Below the pieces are notes generated by a model. It was not told the DNA's origin, searched no databases, and saw only the letters and a list, made by a program, of their open reading frames with translations. Below are positions 21,723 through 34,900 of a DNA stretch of 64,000 bases, piece by piece. Both the position numbers and the translations under genes were made by a program. Each line of letters opens with the position of its first letter. Position 1 is the stretch's first letter. Origin of the DNA: Cornus controversa (Eukaryota > Streptophyta > Magnoliopsida > Cornales > Cornaceae); assembly GCA_026545225.1 (NCBI GenBank), contig CM048854.1, positions 29,611,230-29,675,229 of the forward strand. The letters run 5' to 3'.

Positions 21723-21973
21723 CATATGCAGATAAATTAAAAAATTTGTGATATTAGACTTTGATTGCATTACCAAATTAGAAACATATTTTTGAGTAAT
21801 AATAGATTGAAATATAAAAGTGAATGAGCTTTAAGGCCATTAAAAATTAGAAGTTCATAACTAAGCATTTCGTTCACGCTTGACAATGGATAAGTGTTAA
21901 ATGTTATGTATTTAGGCCCTTAAACATGCATATAATAGTATCTTAGTGATGCATTTTTATGTGTTTTGAGTTC

Positions 21974-22570
21974 TGTAATACCCCACATTTTTATAAATAA
22001 ATTAATTGAGTGTAATTGGATTTATGTTGGGTTAAATATTTTTTTGAATTTAATTGGATTTATTTGTATGTTATTAATTAGGTTTTAATTTAATTATATT
22101 TTAATTATTTAAATATTTTAATTGAATGTAATTTATTTAATTATTTTTATTTATTTGGGTTGTGTTTTGTTTTAATGTATGTTTGGGCTCATGAGTGAAA
22201 GTGATGGGTTTATTTTATTTAGGCCTACGTCCATGTGTTTTAAGAAAGAATATATATATATATATATATATATATGTTAGGATTTTGTACAAATTTCATT
22301 ATACGTACATTTTTAGAGAGAGATATAGAGAGGGAGATACAAAATCCTATAGGGGATTTGAGAAGAGAAATTGAAGAGAATTGTGATTTTGGGCAAAGGG
22401 TTTTGTGCTTACGTGATTTTTACCTTTATTTTCGAAGAGGCTAGCACTTTTTCTTCTCTTCCCCTTTTAATTTATAAACCTTTCACCTCTAAAACGATAT
22501 CTCTATGTATATGTTTTATTTTATAACACATGAATGTATTGTGTTAAACTAGAGTTTTGTCTCTAGTATG

Positions 22571-22616
<46 letters not shown>

Positions 22617-23494
22617 TGATAATGTATTTATTATAAATATTGCGTAAAGTGTGTGAACAGTGTCATGAACAGTACCCGTGAATAGTGTCGGTGAACAATA
22701 TTTTATTTATTTAATAAAAAATGATAAATTAGTTTAAATACATGGTTATGTGCATTTAACTTACTCTTTGTAATAATAAAGATAGAAATAAAATATGTTA
22801 CAGGATTATATGATGCAATACGAAATTGAGAGCTAGCTAATAAACAATCTCACCAATATATATACGGCATGTGAGGATTGCCTACTTATATTTATATATT
22901 GTTATTGTTCTTTATTATGTAGAATTGTTCATCAAATTACGTTATAATCATAGTAAGTAATGAAATGTTTATGGGTATGGAATTGGAATCTTTGCCATGT
23001 AGGTCAGGTTGTTTGGATGAAAGATGATAGGTTTATCGATGCTCTGATTGGGATGTAGTAGAGATGACTTGCTCGTGTGTTTAACCCACTCTTTATTAAC
23101 ATTTCAAGTCATAGGCAGTTCCATCCATGACGTTGATGACATTATTATTTCTCATAACTCGTATTCATTTACTCTTTTAAATTATTCATTGTAGGGACTC
23201 TATCTAGATTATTAGATTATAATTTATTTCCAATTATAGGTTTAGAGTTCTTGAGTTACGGGATTTTCGAGTTGTGTTTAAATAAGGGATTTTGGTATTT
23301 ACTCCGAATTATTTATGAATTAAATTACATGGAGATTTATGGAATTGGAATTTATTATTTATTAGTTTTTTTCTATTATTTAATTCTTTCTCTATTACAT
23401 CTTGTATTATGTGCTTGTTTATTATTAATTGTCGATGCTTCCTGTTTTCGTGTATAAGCCTGACCAATTTATGCATGCAAATTATGGAGTGTTA
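21974..23494 (+). mobile_element. Ty3-type LTR, complete length (fossil, copy B)
   Basis: Starts tgtaatacccca and runs to just before a tRNA-iMet-like primer site (ttggtatcaaagc, from 23,498). It contains two (TA)n microsatellites (about 22,252-22,274 and 22,572-22,613). About 1.52 kb long. No matching second LTR was found downstream. Confidence 0.7.
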
Positions 23495-24436
23495 GAGTTG
23501 GTATCAAAGCATTCCAGGTTCAAATATTCTCGAATTCTTAGGGTATGTCATTATGATATCTTTTGCGTTGCGTATTTAAACAATTAGAGCCTAAGTATTA
23601 GGTTTCGTTGTATTCTTTTCGGTTCATTATTATGTACCGATCAAAGTTGTTTCCGTCTTAACAGACGGCACCTAAGAGGAGGATGTTAAAAAATCTCACA
23701 ACCCGCCTTAGAGTTTGGGGGTGAATTTGTCTCATAATCAGGGGGTGAACCAAATTCTGAATCAAAATGCTAATCAGGGTGGGAATCTAATGCTTCCTCC
23801 TAACATTGCTAATATTATTGCTGAGGCTGTAGCTACAGGAGTGGCAGCAGCTCTTCAAAATCAACAGCCTCCCCAACAGCTTATCCAGGCAGTTGCTACC
23901 ATACCAGCAGGGCAGCCTAATACTTGGGAGAAATTCAGGAATTCCTTCACCAAAAAACACCCACTTAAGTTTTCAGGGTCAAAGGATGTGAAAGTAGCCT
24001 ATCAATGGAGGAAGGACACTGAGCGTCATCTTCACATGGTAGAGTGCACTAAGGTTTAGAAACAGATGCTTGCTACCTTCAAGTTAGTAAGAGATGCCTT
24101 ATAGTGGTGACAGTGAGTTACCACAATTGAGGAGATGACTACTTTGACTAATGTTCAGTTTCAGGCTCGCTTTGATGACAAATACTTTCCATTTGCAGTA
24201 AGGGCAGCTAAGAAAAATGAGTTTTTAGACCTACAATAGGGGGTATGACTATTGTAGAGTATGAACATGAGTTCACCAATTTATTTTTATTTGCACTTGA
24301 GGAAGTGGACATTAAGGAGAAAAAAATGAATTGCTTTGTTAATGGTTTAATTTGGCCCATTCAGTAGGTTATAATGGAAAATCCAGCTTATACTACCTAT
24401 GCTCAGGTGATTGATGCAGCCTTGCAGCATTGTCAA
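23495..24436 (+). mobile_element. Ty3/gypsy gag region (fossil, copy B)
   Basis: Second copy of the gag remnant at 704-1680. The open part at 23,715-24,059 encodes the Gln/Asn-rich N-terminus through AYQWRKDTERHLHMVECT. It is broken and is interrupted by the composite insertion that starts at 24,437. No pol. Confidence 0.8.
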
Positions 24437-24760
24437 TGTAATACCCCGCTCCAACACATGGTATGATATTGTCCGCTTTGGGCCTGAGCCCGCACGGTTT
24501 TGCTCTTGGGTTTTACCCCCAAAAGGCCTCATACTATTTGAAGAGAACATACTACATATAAGCACATCCCCTTTTCCACATCCAGGCGATGTGGGATTGA
24601 GCACCCTGTACCCTGTCAGTATAGTAGCTCAGCCCAGTGTCTGTCTTCGCACCTGCCCACTCACACCCGTCCACAAGGGTTACTACAATCCACCCCCCTA
24701 CGAGACCCGACGTCCTCGTCGGCACACTTCCGACTGGGTTCAGGCTCTGATATCAACTGA
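24437..24760 (-). mobile_element. TRIM LTR plus internal stub, minus strand (fossil)
   Basis: LTR 24,437-24,687. It is followed, as expected in reverse, by the purine-tract complement (atccacccccctacgag) and the primer-site complement (ggctctgatatcaa, 24,743-24,756). The second LTR is cut off almost at once. Confidence 0.75.
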
Positions 24761-25427
24761 AATACCCCCCAAAAAATTTCGCGCATGAGGTGGCCAATCT
24801 CATACACAAAACCTGGGAGATAGATACAACTGGTAGCAACAAGCATAGAGGCAAAAGACAAAAATAAAATAACCACTAAAAGCTGAACAGAAATCTCATT
24901 GAATTGAAATAATTGATAAATAAATAATTATATATCTGGTAATACAATTTGGAAGTCCCGTAACCCAAGGACCCCTTAACAAGAAAGAACAAAAGTTTAA
25001 AACTTTAATTGAAAACCAATAACTAAAACCTCTAAATGAGTTCATAGTTTGACTCCTGAATAAAAAGTAGATTCCTACCCTGTGACTGATGAGAGTAAAT
25101 GTATGTCACAACCAACCCTAGTACACTATCCTTGTGGGGGAAACTGCATGGGACCTGAAATATCAACAAAGTGGGTTAAACCCACGAGCAAGTTTTATCT
25201 ATTGCATCCCAATCAGAGAACCAATACGCATACCCTGAGTGTGAGAAACACAAGAGATAAATATAGGTGCAACTATTCAAAATATTCCTTATTCAGTTCA
25301 TGTTTTCAAAGTAAAACTCATCTTATACATTATCCTAACATTATTATTTAAAACGAACACTTTCTTTAAGTTAAATAAATCAAGAAACATATGCAAGCAT
25401 ATTATCAATCTATGCAATCATGATATG

Positions 25428-25650
25428 CCAAATATAATGTATGGATACCTTATTAGGTATGGGCGATCCTGACACGTCGGGTAATCCTTATATGCCAAAT
25501 AAAAATGTATAGATACCTTATTAGGTATGGACGATCCTAACACGCCGAGCAATCCTTACATACCAAAATAAAATGCATAGATAGCTTATTAGGTATGGGC
25601 AATCCTGACACGCCGGGCAATCCTTACATGTCAATTAAAAACGTATAGAT
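25428..25650. repeat. Tandem array, about 75 bp x 3
   Basis: The unit contains ttattaggtatgggcgatcc + tgacacgccgggcaatcctt and an AT-rich spacer. It lies in the middle part of the composite. Confidence 0.85.
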
Positions 25651-25929
25651 GTATTCCAATATGAAACATAAAATAAATAAGGTGCATTATGATTTAAATT
25701 TGCACAAACCATTATTTCAAATTATCCAACATGAAATTATCATCATAAGACAAATCGTTCACAAGTAAACTATAATCAAGTATTTGATGGGCATTTATAT
25801 CCTTAAAGGAAAATACATTCAAGTAAATCAAATAACTCAAACATTTATTATAGAAGCAATTTTCCAACTCAACCTCCAATACACTCAAATATACGAGGGA
25901 GTCTAAACCTAACTTTTATCTAGGTTTCT

Positions 25930-26700
25930 GGGTGTATTCTACTTCTAAGAACTCTATTAAATCATTCTGAAATTTTTTAGAAATCTTGGGAATTTAAAAA
26001 AATATTTTTCTAACAAAAAGAAAATAAAACATAATTTGAGGCATACATTTACAACCAACACAATCACAAGGGAGACTCATCTTCACATGAAATTTAAAAT
26101 CCAAGTGCATTATAATCCTATAAAGTTACCTAAATTTTTCAAGAATTTTTTGGAATTTTAAAATATTTTCTAAAAATAAAAGAAGGTGAAAATCCAACTT
26201 TTAGACTACTTTAAAAATTAATTTAACACCAAGGGAAACTCATTTCCAGATGAACATTTACAACCAAGTTTCTTTAACCTCCAAAAATTTACAATAAAAA
26301 TTTGGGAATTTTTGGAGTTATAAAAGTATTTTCTAAAATTACAGAAACTGAAAAACCTAACTTTTGGACACTTTAAAAGTCAATTGAACAACAAAGAAAG
26401 ATTATTTTGAGTTGAAAATTTAAACCCAAGTGTATTTAGCCTCCAAAAGGTTACAGTAAAATTTTCAGAATTTTTGAAAATTTTTAAGTATTTTCTAAAA
26501 TTAAAGAAGCTGAAAAATCCAGGTTTTAGACACTTTAAATATTAATTTAAAGACAATGGTAAATCATTTAAACATGAAATTTAAACCCCAAACTCCTTAA
26601 GCTCCCAGGAAGTTGACATAAAATTTTGGGAATTTTTAGAATTATAAAAGTATTTTAAAAAAATGATTTTCTGAATTTTCAAGTTTCTCCAAAATTTTCA
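25930..26700. repeat. Tandem array, about 160 bp x 5
   Basis: Diverged AT-rich units, each with a core like ttttgggaatttttagaatt then tattttctaaaatta and tttagacactttaaa. Unit starts fall near 25,950, 26,115, 26,278, 26,440 and 26,600. Confidence 0.75.
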
Positions 26701-27313
26701 AAAATTCAAAACAAATACTAAAATAATTCGGAATGGGCCCATATCGGACCCAAAGGTAGGCCCCCGCGAGTGGGGCCCAAAAATAACTTTCTGGTCATAT
26801 GCCGGCGTCGACGTCGGTCGCACGCGCCCCCACGCGCCGGCGGTGCGCTTGAGGTTCACGCGCTGGCTGGGTCATCTTCCCCAGCGCGCTTGGGGTTTTC
26901 TGGCTCGTTTTCCGGCCTCTCCCGAGCTCCATTCACCCTGATTTTTGTATCATTCTTCTTCTCTTGATCCCCTCTACCCATTTGTATAAAAAGCCCTATC
27001 AAAAATTGCCCGAATCAAAAACCCCTAATTCACAAATTCTAGGGTTCTTCACAAAAATTCAAAAGTTTAAGCCAAATTCCTCACGATCTGTTTTCCTAAA
27101 GATCAATGGTCATTTGTTGGACATTCACAACTCAAAAGCTTTACAAATCAACAACCCTTTCTATCCCAAATTCATACATGTACGAATTTCTATCCATTAA
27201 ACACATACATTAACTATATATGCATATATTCATACATATACAATTCTAGACTCCTATATATAATTTGCATAATCATTCTCACAAAATTTATCATTTTGTT
27301 TTGGCATGTAAAT

Positions 27314-27880
27314 TGTAGTAACCCTTGTGGACGGGTGTGAGTGGGCGTGTGCGAAGATAGACACTGGGTTGACCACACTGACAGAGTACAGGGTGCTTAA
27401 TCTCACATCGCCTGGGTGTGAAAAAGGGGATGTGTTTATATGTAGTATGTTCTCTTCAAATGGTATGAGGCATTTTGGAGTAAAATCCAAGAGCAAAATC
27501 GTGCGGGCTCATGCCCAAAGCGGACAATATCATACCATGTGTTGGAGCGGGGTATTACAGTTGGTATCAGAGCCAGAACCCAACCGAAAGTGTGCCGACG
27601 AGGACGTCGGGTCTCGTAGGGGGGTGGATTGTAGTAACCCTTGTGGACGGGTGTGAGTGGGCGGGTGTGAAGATAGACACTGGACTGAGCTATCACATTG
27701 ACAGGGTATAAGGTTGTTTAATCCCACATCGCTTGGGTGTGGAAAAGGGGATGTGCTTATATGTAGTATGTTCTCTTCAAATGGTATGAGGCCTTTTGGA
27801 GTAAAACCCAATAGCAAAAACGTGCGGGTTCAGGCCCAAAGCGGACAATATCATACCATGTGTTGGAGCGGAGTATTATA
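27314..27880 (+). mobile_element. TRIM retrotransposon, whole in structure
   Basis: Two direct LTRs (27,314-27,559 and 27,630-27,880, about 250 bp, tgtagtaaccc ... tatta-a) flank a 70-bp interior. The interior holds an exact tRNA-iMet primer site, ttggtatcagagcc (27,561-27,574), and a polypurine tract (gtaggggggtggat). It has no coding capacity, as is usual for TRIMs. The LTRs differ at roughly 10% by eye, so it is old. It is not a 5S-carrying Cassandra type as far as I can see. Confidence 0.85.
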
Positions 27881-28780
27881 GTCAGATTCGGAGGGATTAC
27901 AGGAAACAAGGGTGAATAGCGAGATGACAAAGTGTAAAAATCAAGTCTTTTTGGACCGATTTTCTTTTTCTTTCCATTTATCAATTTAAATCAATGGAAA
28001 TGATTTTTCAAGAGTTTTAATGATGAAATGTAAATATGAAAACTTGTTTTGAGGTTTAGGAAGGTTTAGTCACCCATTCAAATCCAATCATAATTGTGGA
28101 CTGCAAATTTCGATTGCGCGAAATTTATTTTTCACACGATCAAAATGTTTCGATCAATTGAAGTACTATCGAGATCGTTTTGGAATTTAACCTACTTCTA
28201 TTGAAATATTCTAATACTAGCTTGCACAATCGAAGGCTTTCGCGCAATCGAAACATGGTTTTCGCATAATCGAATGATTTCAATTAATTGAAAAAGGGAT
28301 TTCAATTAATCGAATATTCTTTAACAACAAATCCTGATACTTACACTTCGCAAATTTTATGCTCAAATTCCATTCTAACTCCTTATAATCATCCATACAA
28401 CATTTACAACATAAATGAATTACCACAATCTCATAATCTCATACATTTGAATCAAATTACACGTATCATTGGTCACAAGTCCCATATCCTTGTGTCTTCC
28501 TCATTTCTCATACATAAATGATTCAAATCATACATTTCATAAAAATAGCCTTACAAGTCCATATTCATCATTTGAATTACACGTTTACGGTTCAAAAATG
28601 CCAGTAATTCAACTATGACTACAAGTACAACAAATTAACATGCCATAAGCCAACATGAATGGCCATATACAAAATATCCAAAATAAAGCCAAAAGCTATA
28701 AGGATGCTCAAGTCCCGTTCGTCATAGGCGCCTTATCTGCAAAAAGGTTTGGGAGAAAAAAGTGAGCAAATCAACGAGCT
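27881..28780. mobile_element. Gag end plus LTR-like fragment (copy B)
   Basis: Resumes the gag fossil (gattcggagggattac). From 27,927 it gives the longer version of the LTR-like fragment at 1,689-2,190, with caatcgaa-type motif repeats (28,110-28,310). Copy A lacks about 500 bp at the right side. No gene. Confidence 0.5.
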
Positions 28781-29710
28781 CAATGGCAGTGTGTGTGTCA
28801 CTTCACATACACTATAATACTATAATGACTTTCATCTGGGTTAGGCACTACTCCGGATCCGATTATACCATATATGGAGCATTAGAGCTCAAGCTCCAAC
28901 TCTTATCGATCGGGTCTCTTTTTCCATTGTATGCTTTATTTAGTGGGCAAAAATTACTACAATTTTTCTCTAATATAAATTTCAATTAACTGTCATATTC
29001 AACCATTAAAAAGTATTGATTAATAAAAAGTCGTGTGATTTTTAGTAATGGAGTGGTATTCACACTCCCAAATTTCTTTTTCTATTAATGCAATTTTTTT
29101 TTTTGGTCTTTTTATTAATTACAATGAATAAAATATTCCTAACAATTTATTACATTTTATTTATGAAATTTTTTTTTTTTGCATCGAACTTATAACAGCT
29201 TATAATCTACCACCGAACACATGCAATCTCTTGTTTTCACAACCAACAGGCAATTACTAAGAAATTTTCTTGAGTATGAGACAAAAACACTATTTATTGA
29301 GATTATTTAAAGGAAAATTTTATGTAATGTTCAAAACATGAAAATTGATCGAACGTGATGTCGAGTATAAAGCACCACATGCAGTCTCCTTTTTCACATG
29401 CAACAGGCAGTTATAAAAAAAATTTGAGGGTGGCCTAAAAACACTAATTTATTAGAATTTTTTCAATATCAAAAGAAATTATTATGCAATGTTCAAAACA
29501 TGAAAATTTATCGATAATGATAATAAATAAATAAAAATAGTATCAATTGATATTTTAGCTTGCTTAGCTATCCTGTGGAGACTTGGACAAACTGTACTAT
29601 CAGACTTTGATTGCAATATCACATAATGCCAAGGGAACATATAAGAAATCTTGAAAAGATTCTCCAGTTAAATATAAGGAACTAATATTAGCATAGATTC
29701 ATACCTAAAT
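28781..29710 (-). repeat. Orphan RFL-PPR promoter/5' flank (copy B)
   Basis: The left part (gggttaggcactactccgga ... tatatggagc, 28,838-28,890) corresponds to the TATA-proximal region upstream of PPR-2 (37,400-37,450) and PPR-3 (44,950-45,000). The rest matches 2,195-2,990. No PPR gene is attached on the left, where the retroelement fossils begin. Confidence 0.6.
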
Positions 29711-29904
29711 TTACGCTACCAGCATCTCAGGTTGGCCGGACAAGCATGGGGTACTTAACAAGTAATATGATCCTAGTAGTTGGTGATGATATTGCAGTAG
29801 AGTTGAATTTGCAAATGAAAGTGATCAATTCATGGAAGTTTAACAAATTGATAAAAAATAAATATATTGGACAATGGAGATCATAATTCGGTATTCATCA
29901 GAGC

Positions 29905-30302
29905 AATAATGGGAAAACAACTTACGTCTAACACTTGACAATAATATCATCTAGGAGGGAATAGACATGCAAAGATGACCAAGAGACCTCCTCAAGAATA
30001 CAAGTCTTTTGGAACTTGATTATGATTAGGATAGTTTTTGTTAAACAATAACAAAGATTGCCAATTAGTAGTAAAATAGCAGCTCAAAGGGAAAGAAACA
30101 GTTTGAACTATAGTGGAACTACTTGTAGTACTGCTTTACCTTGATTTAGAGTTGTAAGTATTCACATAATCCAGAATTTCATATGTCTGCAGAAAAAAGA
30201 AAGTTCGATAAATAACTATTGTGAGAAAAAAAAAAAATGAACTTTAATCATTTCAGGCATAGGCCCATAGCTTCTTAAAATTCCTGATTACTCACATGTA
30301 AT
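29905..30302. repeat. Local duplication, copy 1 (about 400 bp)
   Basis: About 96% identical to 31,507-31,907 in direct orientation, 1.6 kb apart. No gene. Confidence 0.85.
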
Positions 30303-31110
30303 TTTTTTTTTTTTTTTGATAAAAAAATTTTCATGAAAAGACGCTCAAAGGGGAGCGAACCCGAGGGACTACAAAAAGCCGGAAGTCGGCCGACTATAAG
30401 CTTAAACTATTAATAAAGTCCACTACTTGACCATCCGATGTACAATTTTTCCCGTATACCAAAAAAAATAAGAGTTAAAATATTGTATTTGAGAGACCAA
30501 ATAGAAGTCTCCACATCCTTAAAGCACCTCCTATTCCTCTCTTGCCACAAACCCCACCATAAATAAAGGGGAGTGACCCTCCAAGGGAAAGAGAGGCTCG
30601 TGTGGTCGGATAGGAATCTGTAGTAGGAGCGAACCTCAAAGGATCCCCTCTTGGATCCCATCCAAACCATCTCGTCAATCCCCTCCCCCTCGATCGCCTG
30701 ACTATACAAGAGCGTTAGAAGCTCCGCTACCACTGAAAGCTCCCAGTCATGAAAAGCCTTACGAAAGCTCACATCCCAAGATAGTCTTCCGCTATCAAGC
30801 TGATAACAGTCGGCTACTAAGGCTTGTTTGTTCGTAGCAATCCTGAAAAGTCTAGGAAACTTACAGGTCAAACATAGATCCCCGCACCAAACGTCCTCCA
30901 AAAAACTGATGTCTCCCATTTCTTACCCTAAATCGAATGAGTTTGGAAAACTCATCCCATCCTTTACGAATACTTTTCTAACCCCCCACCCCCACAGGAA
31001 GATTCATCTTCGTAGACCTCCAACCACTAGCTCCTTCTCCACTCCGACAAACAACAACCATCCTCCACAGTCTGGACCTCTCAAAATTGATTTTTTAATT
31101 AAAATAAACT
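30303..31110 (-). mobile_element. 5'-truncated LINE, zinc-binding region of ORF2
   Basis: On the minus strand, 30,410-30,919 encodes a peptide typical of the zf-RVT part of plant L1-type ORF2: EDVWCGD, FPRLFRIA, FRKAFHDWELSVV, FEVRSYY, then LWWGLWQERNRRCF. Upstream, in a different frame, SIRKGWDEFSKLIRFRV is readable, so a frameshift lies near the junction at about 30,920. The part between FPWR and LYLWWGLW is shorter than usual. A T run at 30,302-30,318 is the poly(A) tail on the plus strand and marks the 3' end. Dead copy. Confidence 0.8.
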
Positions 31111-31506
31111 AAAATAAAGTCCTAAAAAATATAATTTCGGAGGAAAGAATATACATTATCACATTTATGTTGGTTAAAATGAGTTTGAACTATATTACTC
31201 AAACACAAGTTTTAGTCAAAGATACCACTATTTTTTTTTTTTTTGAAATTTAATTTTGGGTTAGCAAACATATTTTTAAATTTGGGCTTTTAAAATTTCA
31301 TCAGCATATGACGTTACCAAACCCATTATATTTTGACAGAAATGGAAATACAGCAGGTTTTCAGATTTTATTTTTCAGAAATCAGAAAAATGAAATCCGT
31401 ATTACCAAACAATGTGATAACAATCATCATACGCTTCACCAGAGACCATGAGCAATCTTTTGTTTCCCTGATACAAGGTAGACCGGACTATAATAAGAAA
31501 AACATG

Positions 31507-31907
31507 GAGCAATAATGGGAAAACAACTTGCGTCTAACGCTTGACAATAATTTGACCTAGGAGGGAATAGACATGCAAAGATGACCAAGAGACCTCCTCA
31601 AGAATACAAGTCTTTTGGAACTTGATTATGATTAGGATAGTTTTTGTTAAACAATAACAAAGATTGCCAATTAGTAGTAAAATAGCAGCTCAAAGGGAAA
31701 GAAACAGTTTGAACTATAGTGGAACAACTTGTAGTACTGCTTTACCTTGATTTGGAGTTGTAAGTATTCACATAATCCAGAATTTCATGTCTGCAGAAGA
31801 AAGAAAGTTCAATAAATAACTATTGCGAGAAAAAAAAAAAACATGAACTTTAATCATTTCAGGCATAGGCCCATAGCTTCTTAAAATTCCTGATCACTCA
31901 CATGTAA
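31507..31907. repeat. Local duplication, copy 2 (about 400 bp)
   Basis: Partner of 29,905-30,302. The LINE and about 400 bp of AT-rich DNA lie between the copies. Confidence 0.85.
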
Positions 31908-31911
31908 TAAG

Positions 31912-34900
31912 CCATAATAGTTCCAAAAGTAAGCATCTAAAAGGAGGCAATGATTTGTCAATTATCTTAATCTCACCCTAGATCTCCAAAAGACATGGAT
32001 TCTACAAAAAGAAAAATAAAAGAATAATAAAATGGAAAAGAAGTAGTCCATTGCAAATGAGAATTCCCAAACAGTATCAGGACAATGTCATCATAACCAT
32101 ATACAATGACAGCCATCCCCTGCATCCACAATAGTACAATACTGCAACATGCCAATTGCCCATGGCTTCTGGTATCAAAATTAATTTATATGAGAAATGT
32201 ACTTCAATTAAAGCACAGTTTGTCTCTGGTTTATCCAGTCACTCGATCCTTGCTTGATGCCATTCCATTAATAGAAATACAACTTCTTATTTCTACGCAA
32301 AAATGGTGTCATGTCTCAAGATGTTTGAGGATACATTAAACTTGCATTCAAGCTAAGGAAATAATCTAGTCCATAATCACACATGGAGGAAAAATTTGAA
32401 TATTTTTTCATGACCATTGGCCAAATGAAAATATAATTAAAGATGGAGAACTTTAATATAGAAGACATTGGGACCACAAGCAACTAGGCAATATAAAGTA
32501 TTTCTTTAAGCAACAATGAAATGGCACAGACCTTGTTGCAGCAGGGAACATGTTCCTGCAAAGTCTTTATTCCTTTTGCTATCCTTTCTCTACGCAATTG
32601 TTAAAGAGAAATGGAGCTGTCAATGTGAAGCAATGGCAAAAAGGCAACGATATGCAAAGATAAAACTCTCCCCACCATGTTCACCAAAACAGAAACATAT
32701 GTAATGATAATATTATATTTTGTTTATTTGCTTTTTAAGCTTCCATATGGATTATTTTGTGTTCGAATTTTCTTTAATAATTTTTTTTATAAAAAATAAA
32801 ATAAATAAAAAATGAGTTTATTCATCTTGGAATAAACTTCCGTCTCCCTCCCTCTTCTTACAAGGATTAGGAACAAATGAAATTTTATTTTCCTTGCGTA
32901 AAACAATCCAGGGAGTGTCATCGGCCCCTGCAACCAAAGCCTGCAAGCCTTAATTACTCCATTAACAATAATACATGTTTAGACCAATGAACCAGCTCAA
33001 AATGCAATACAGCAATCATCTACATCGATCAACATTCCTAAAGTAGGACAAAACTACTAATTCATTTCCATGTATGCATTGCATGGATGGTCTAACCCAC
33101 TTTGTCAAAAATGGGCTGAGGCACACATTCATGATTCATGTTTTCACAATTAGTTGAACTCAAATAAACTAAAGGCTCATTTTCGAATTCATTCCATGTG
33201 TGCTCGCAGTTCATATACATGCATACAAACATCCATATATATATATAGAGAGAGAGAGAGAGAACCCTCAATTTGGTTGCACCTTGCTGATGAATTCTCT
33301 CAATAGCTCATTGACAGGAGTATTTTCTAGTAAATTAATTTTCACCACATATACATAATACATATTACAAACTCATCATTAAGTCCATTCTGTATCCCAA
33401 CAACACAACTAGTCGGCTATCCTAACAAGCCCGAGAAGGGCTAAACTAAAATGAAAGCAAAATCACTATGTTAAGATTCTCCTACATCTCCCTCCATTTT
33501 CTTTCCTTTCTTTTCTCATTTTTAGAACTAAATATATAATATTTCCCTCTTTTCCCTTTCATTTCTTTTCTTTTAACTCCCCAATTCCAAACGATCCCTA
33601 ATAAAAAGCCCTTTCGACTAAGAAACACAGATTATTGGAGCATCAACTTAAATTGGACATGGCGAGTGAAAAAAATTTAAAGTGAATACCTTAAAATCAT
33701 AAGAGGTAACTTTCCCGGCATACCATATATCAAACAGTAGGAAGAATGGCCACTTTCCCCATCTATAAGGAGAACAGATAAAATAGAACAAAATAAAAAA
33801 TTATAAGGAGTTATTTCCTCAACTTCAGCTAACATCAAGGAAAAAAAAACTTAGAACAAACTAGATGCATTAGCTTCAACATCAATCTTACAATTTACCA
33901 CATTATGACTATACTCAGTTAAAGGATGAAGTCTCCATCAATTCCAAGAATGAAGTCTGCATCAATGCCTTAGAAATCATTGTTGAAGTTATTGTCACAG
34001 GTAAAATATAAAATTGCAATGGAAACAAAAATGATCTAAATGCCCTTGAACATGGAATTAGTTGTGCAGATCATACCTATCTCAATCAAGATATTCAACA
34101 AATTGTTACTATTTTGCTCAATAAAACCATTAATTGCATACCAACATCACTAGTAGTTGCACAATTTAAGTCTTAAAAATGAATCCCTCAGAAGTTTGAG
34201 CTAACCTGCTATGCCCAAGTTCAAGAAAAGGTTTAAGGCCATATTAGTGAATACCGCAAAAAGTTTAAACAAATATACTAATTTTGACTTCACAAAATCT
34301 TAAACTAACAAAATGCCAAATTGAACTATATTGTCAGAGTAAATTAATACTGAACTTTATTCAAATCCTAATTATTTTTTATTAATTCCAAAAAAAAAAA
34401 AGTGGATTTGTTCAATTCATTAACTGTTGTCATCATGGTAATGAGATTGTGACAACAATCTGAACTATATCATGGTTCGTGAATCATGGTGTAAAGACTC
34501 AAGAAGTCAAATATAATTCTCTTTAAGGAATAAAAAAAAGGAAAAGAGGAAATTATTACTTGTGTTATAAATAGACAGAATTTTCTAACACCCCAAAAAT
34601 TTGACAAAAAGGCAGAAAACACCCAAGATTAAAAAAGAAAATTGGCATATATATGAACATATCAACTCAATAAAACTAAATAAAATCTTTATTGCAATAC
34701 ACATATAAATGAATCTTCGCAAATGAAAATGTGGAAGAATTGAATATATGTTGCCACTTATCCTCTCATGAAACCAAAAACATATTATGTTTTTCTCATT
34801 GGAGCTTGAAAAATCCTCAACCTGAAGTAATCATGCACCATCTAGCTCTCTTGGGCTCACTTGTAGCCATTTTTTAATAACCAAGAGTGTTAGTTTCATT

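Larger units (their letters stand above)
24437..27880. mobile_element. 3.4-kb composite insertion with inverted TRIM ends (fossil)
   Basis: Inserted into the gag fossil: copy A reads cattgtcagatacgg across the site, and here gtca occurs on both sides (24,432-24,435 and 27,881-27,884). The left end is a minus-strand TRIM LTR and the right end a plus-strand TRIM, so the ends are inverted. Between them lie 2.5 kb of different DNA with two tandem arrays and a GC-rich patch. No protein domain was recognised. Confidence 0.65.

Noticed and set aside
27314-27880. Cassandra-type TRIM carrying a 5S rRNA
   Set aside because: The LTR has no 5S-like block that I can recognise; only the iMet primer site and TRIM layout are supported.
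30475-30678. Second minus-strand frame inside the LINE
   Set aside because: An overlapping frame of the zf-RVT coding sequence, with no independent support.
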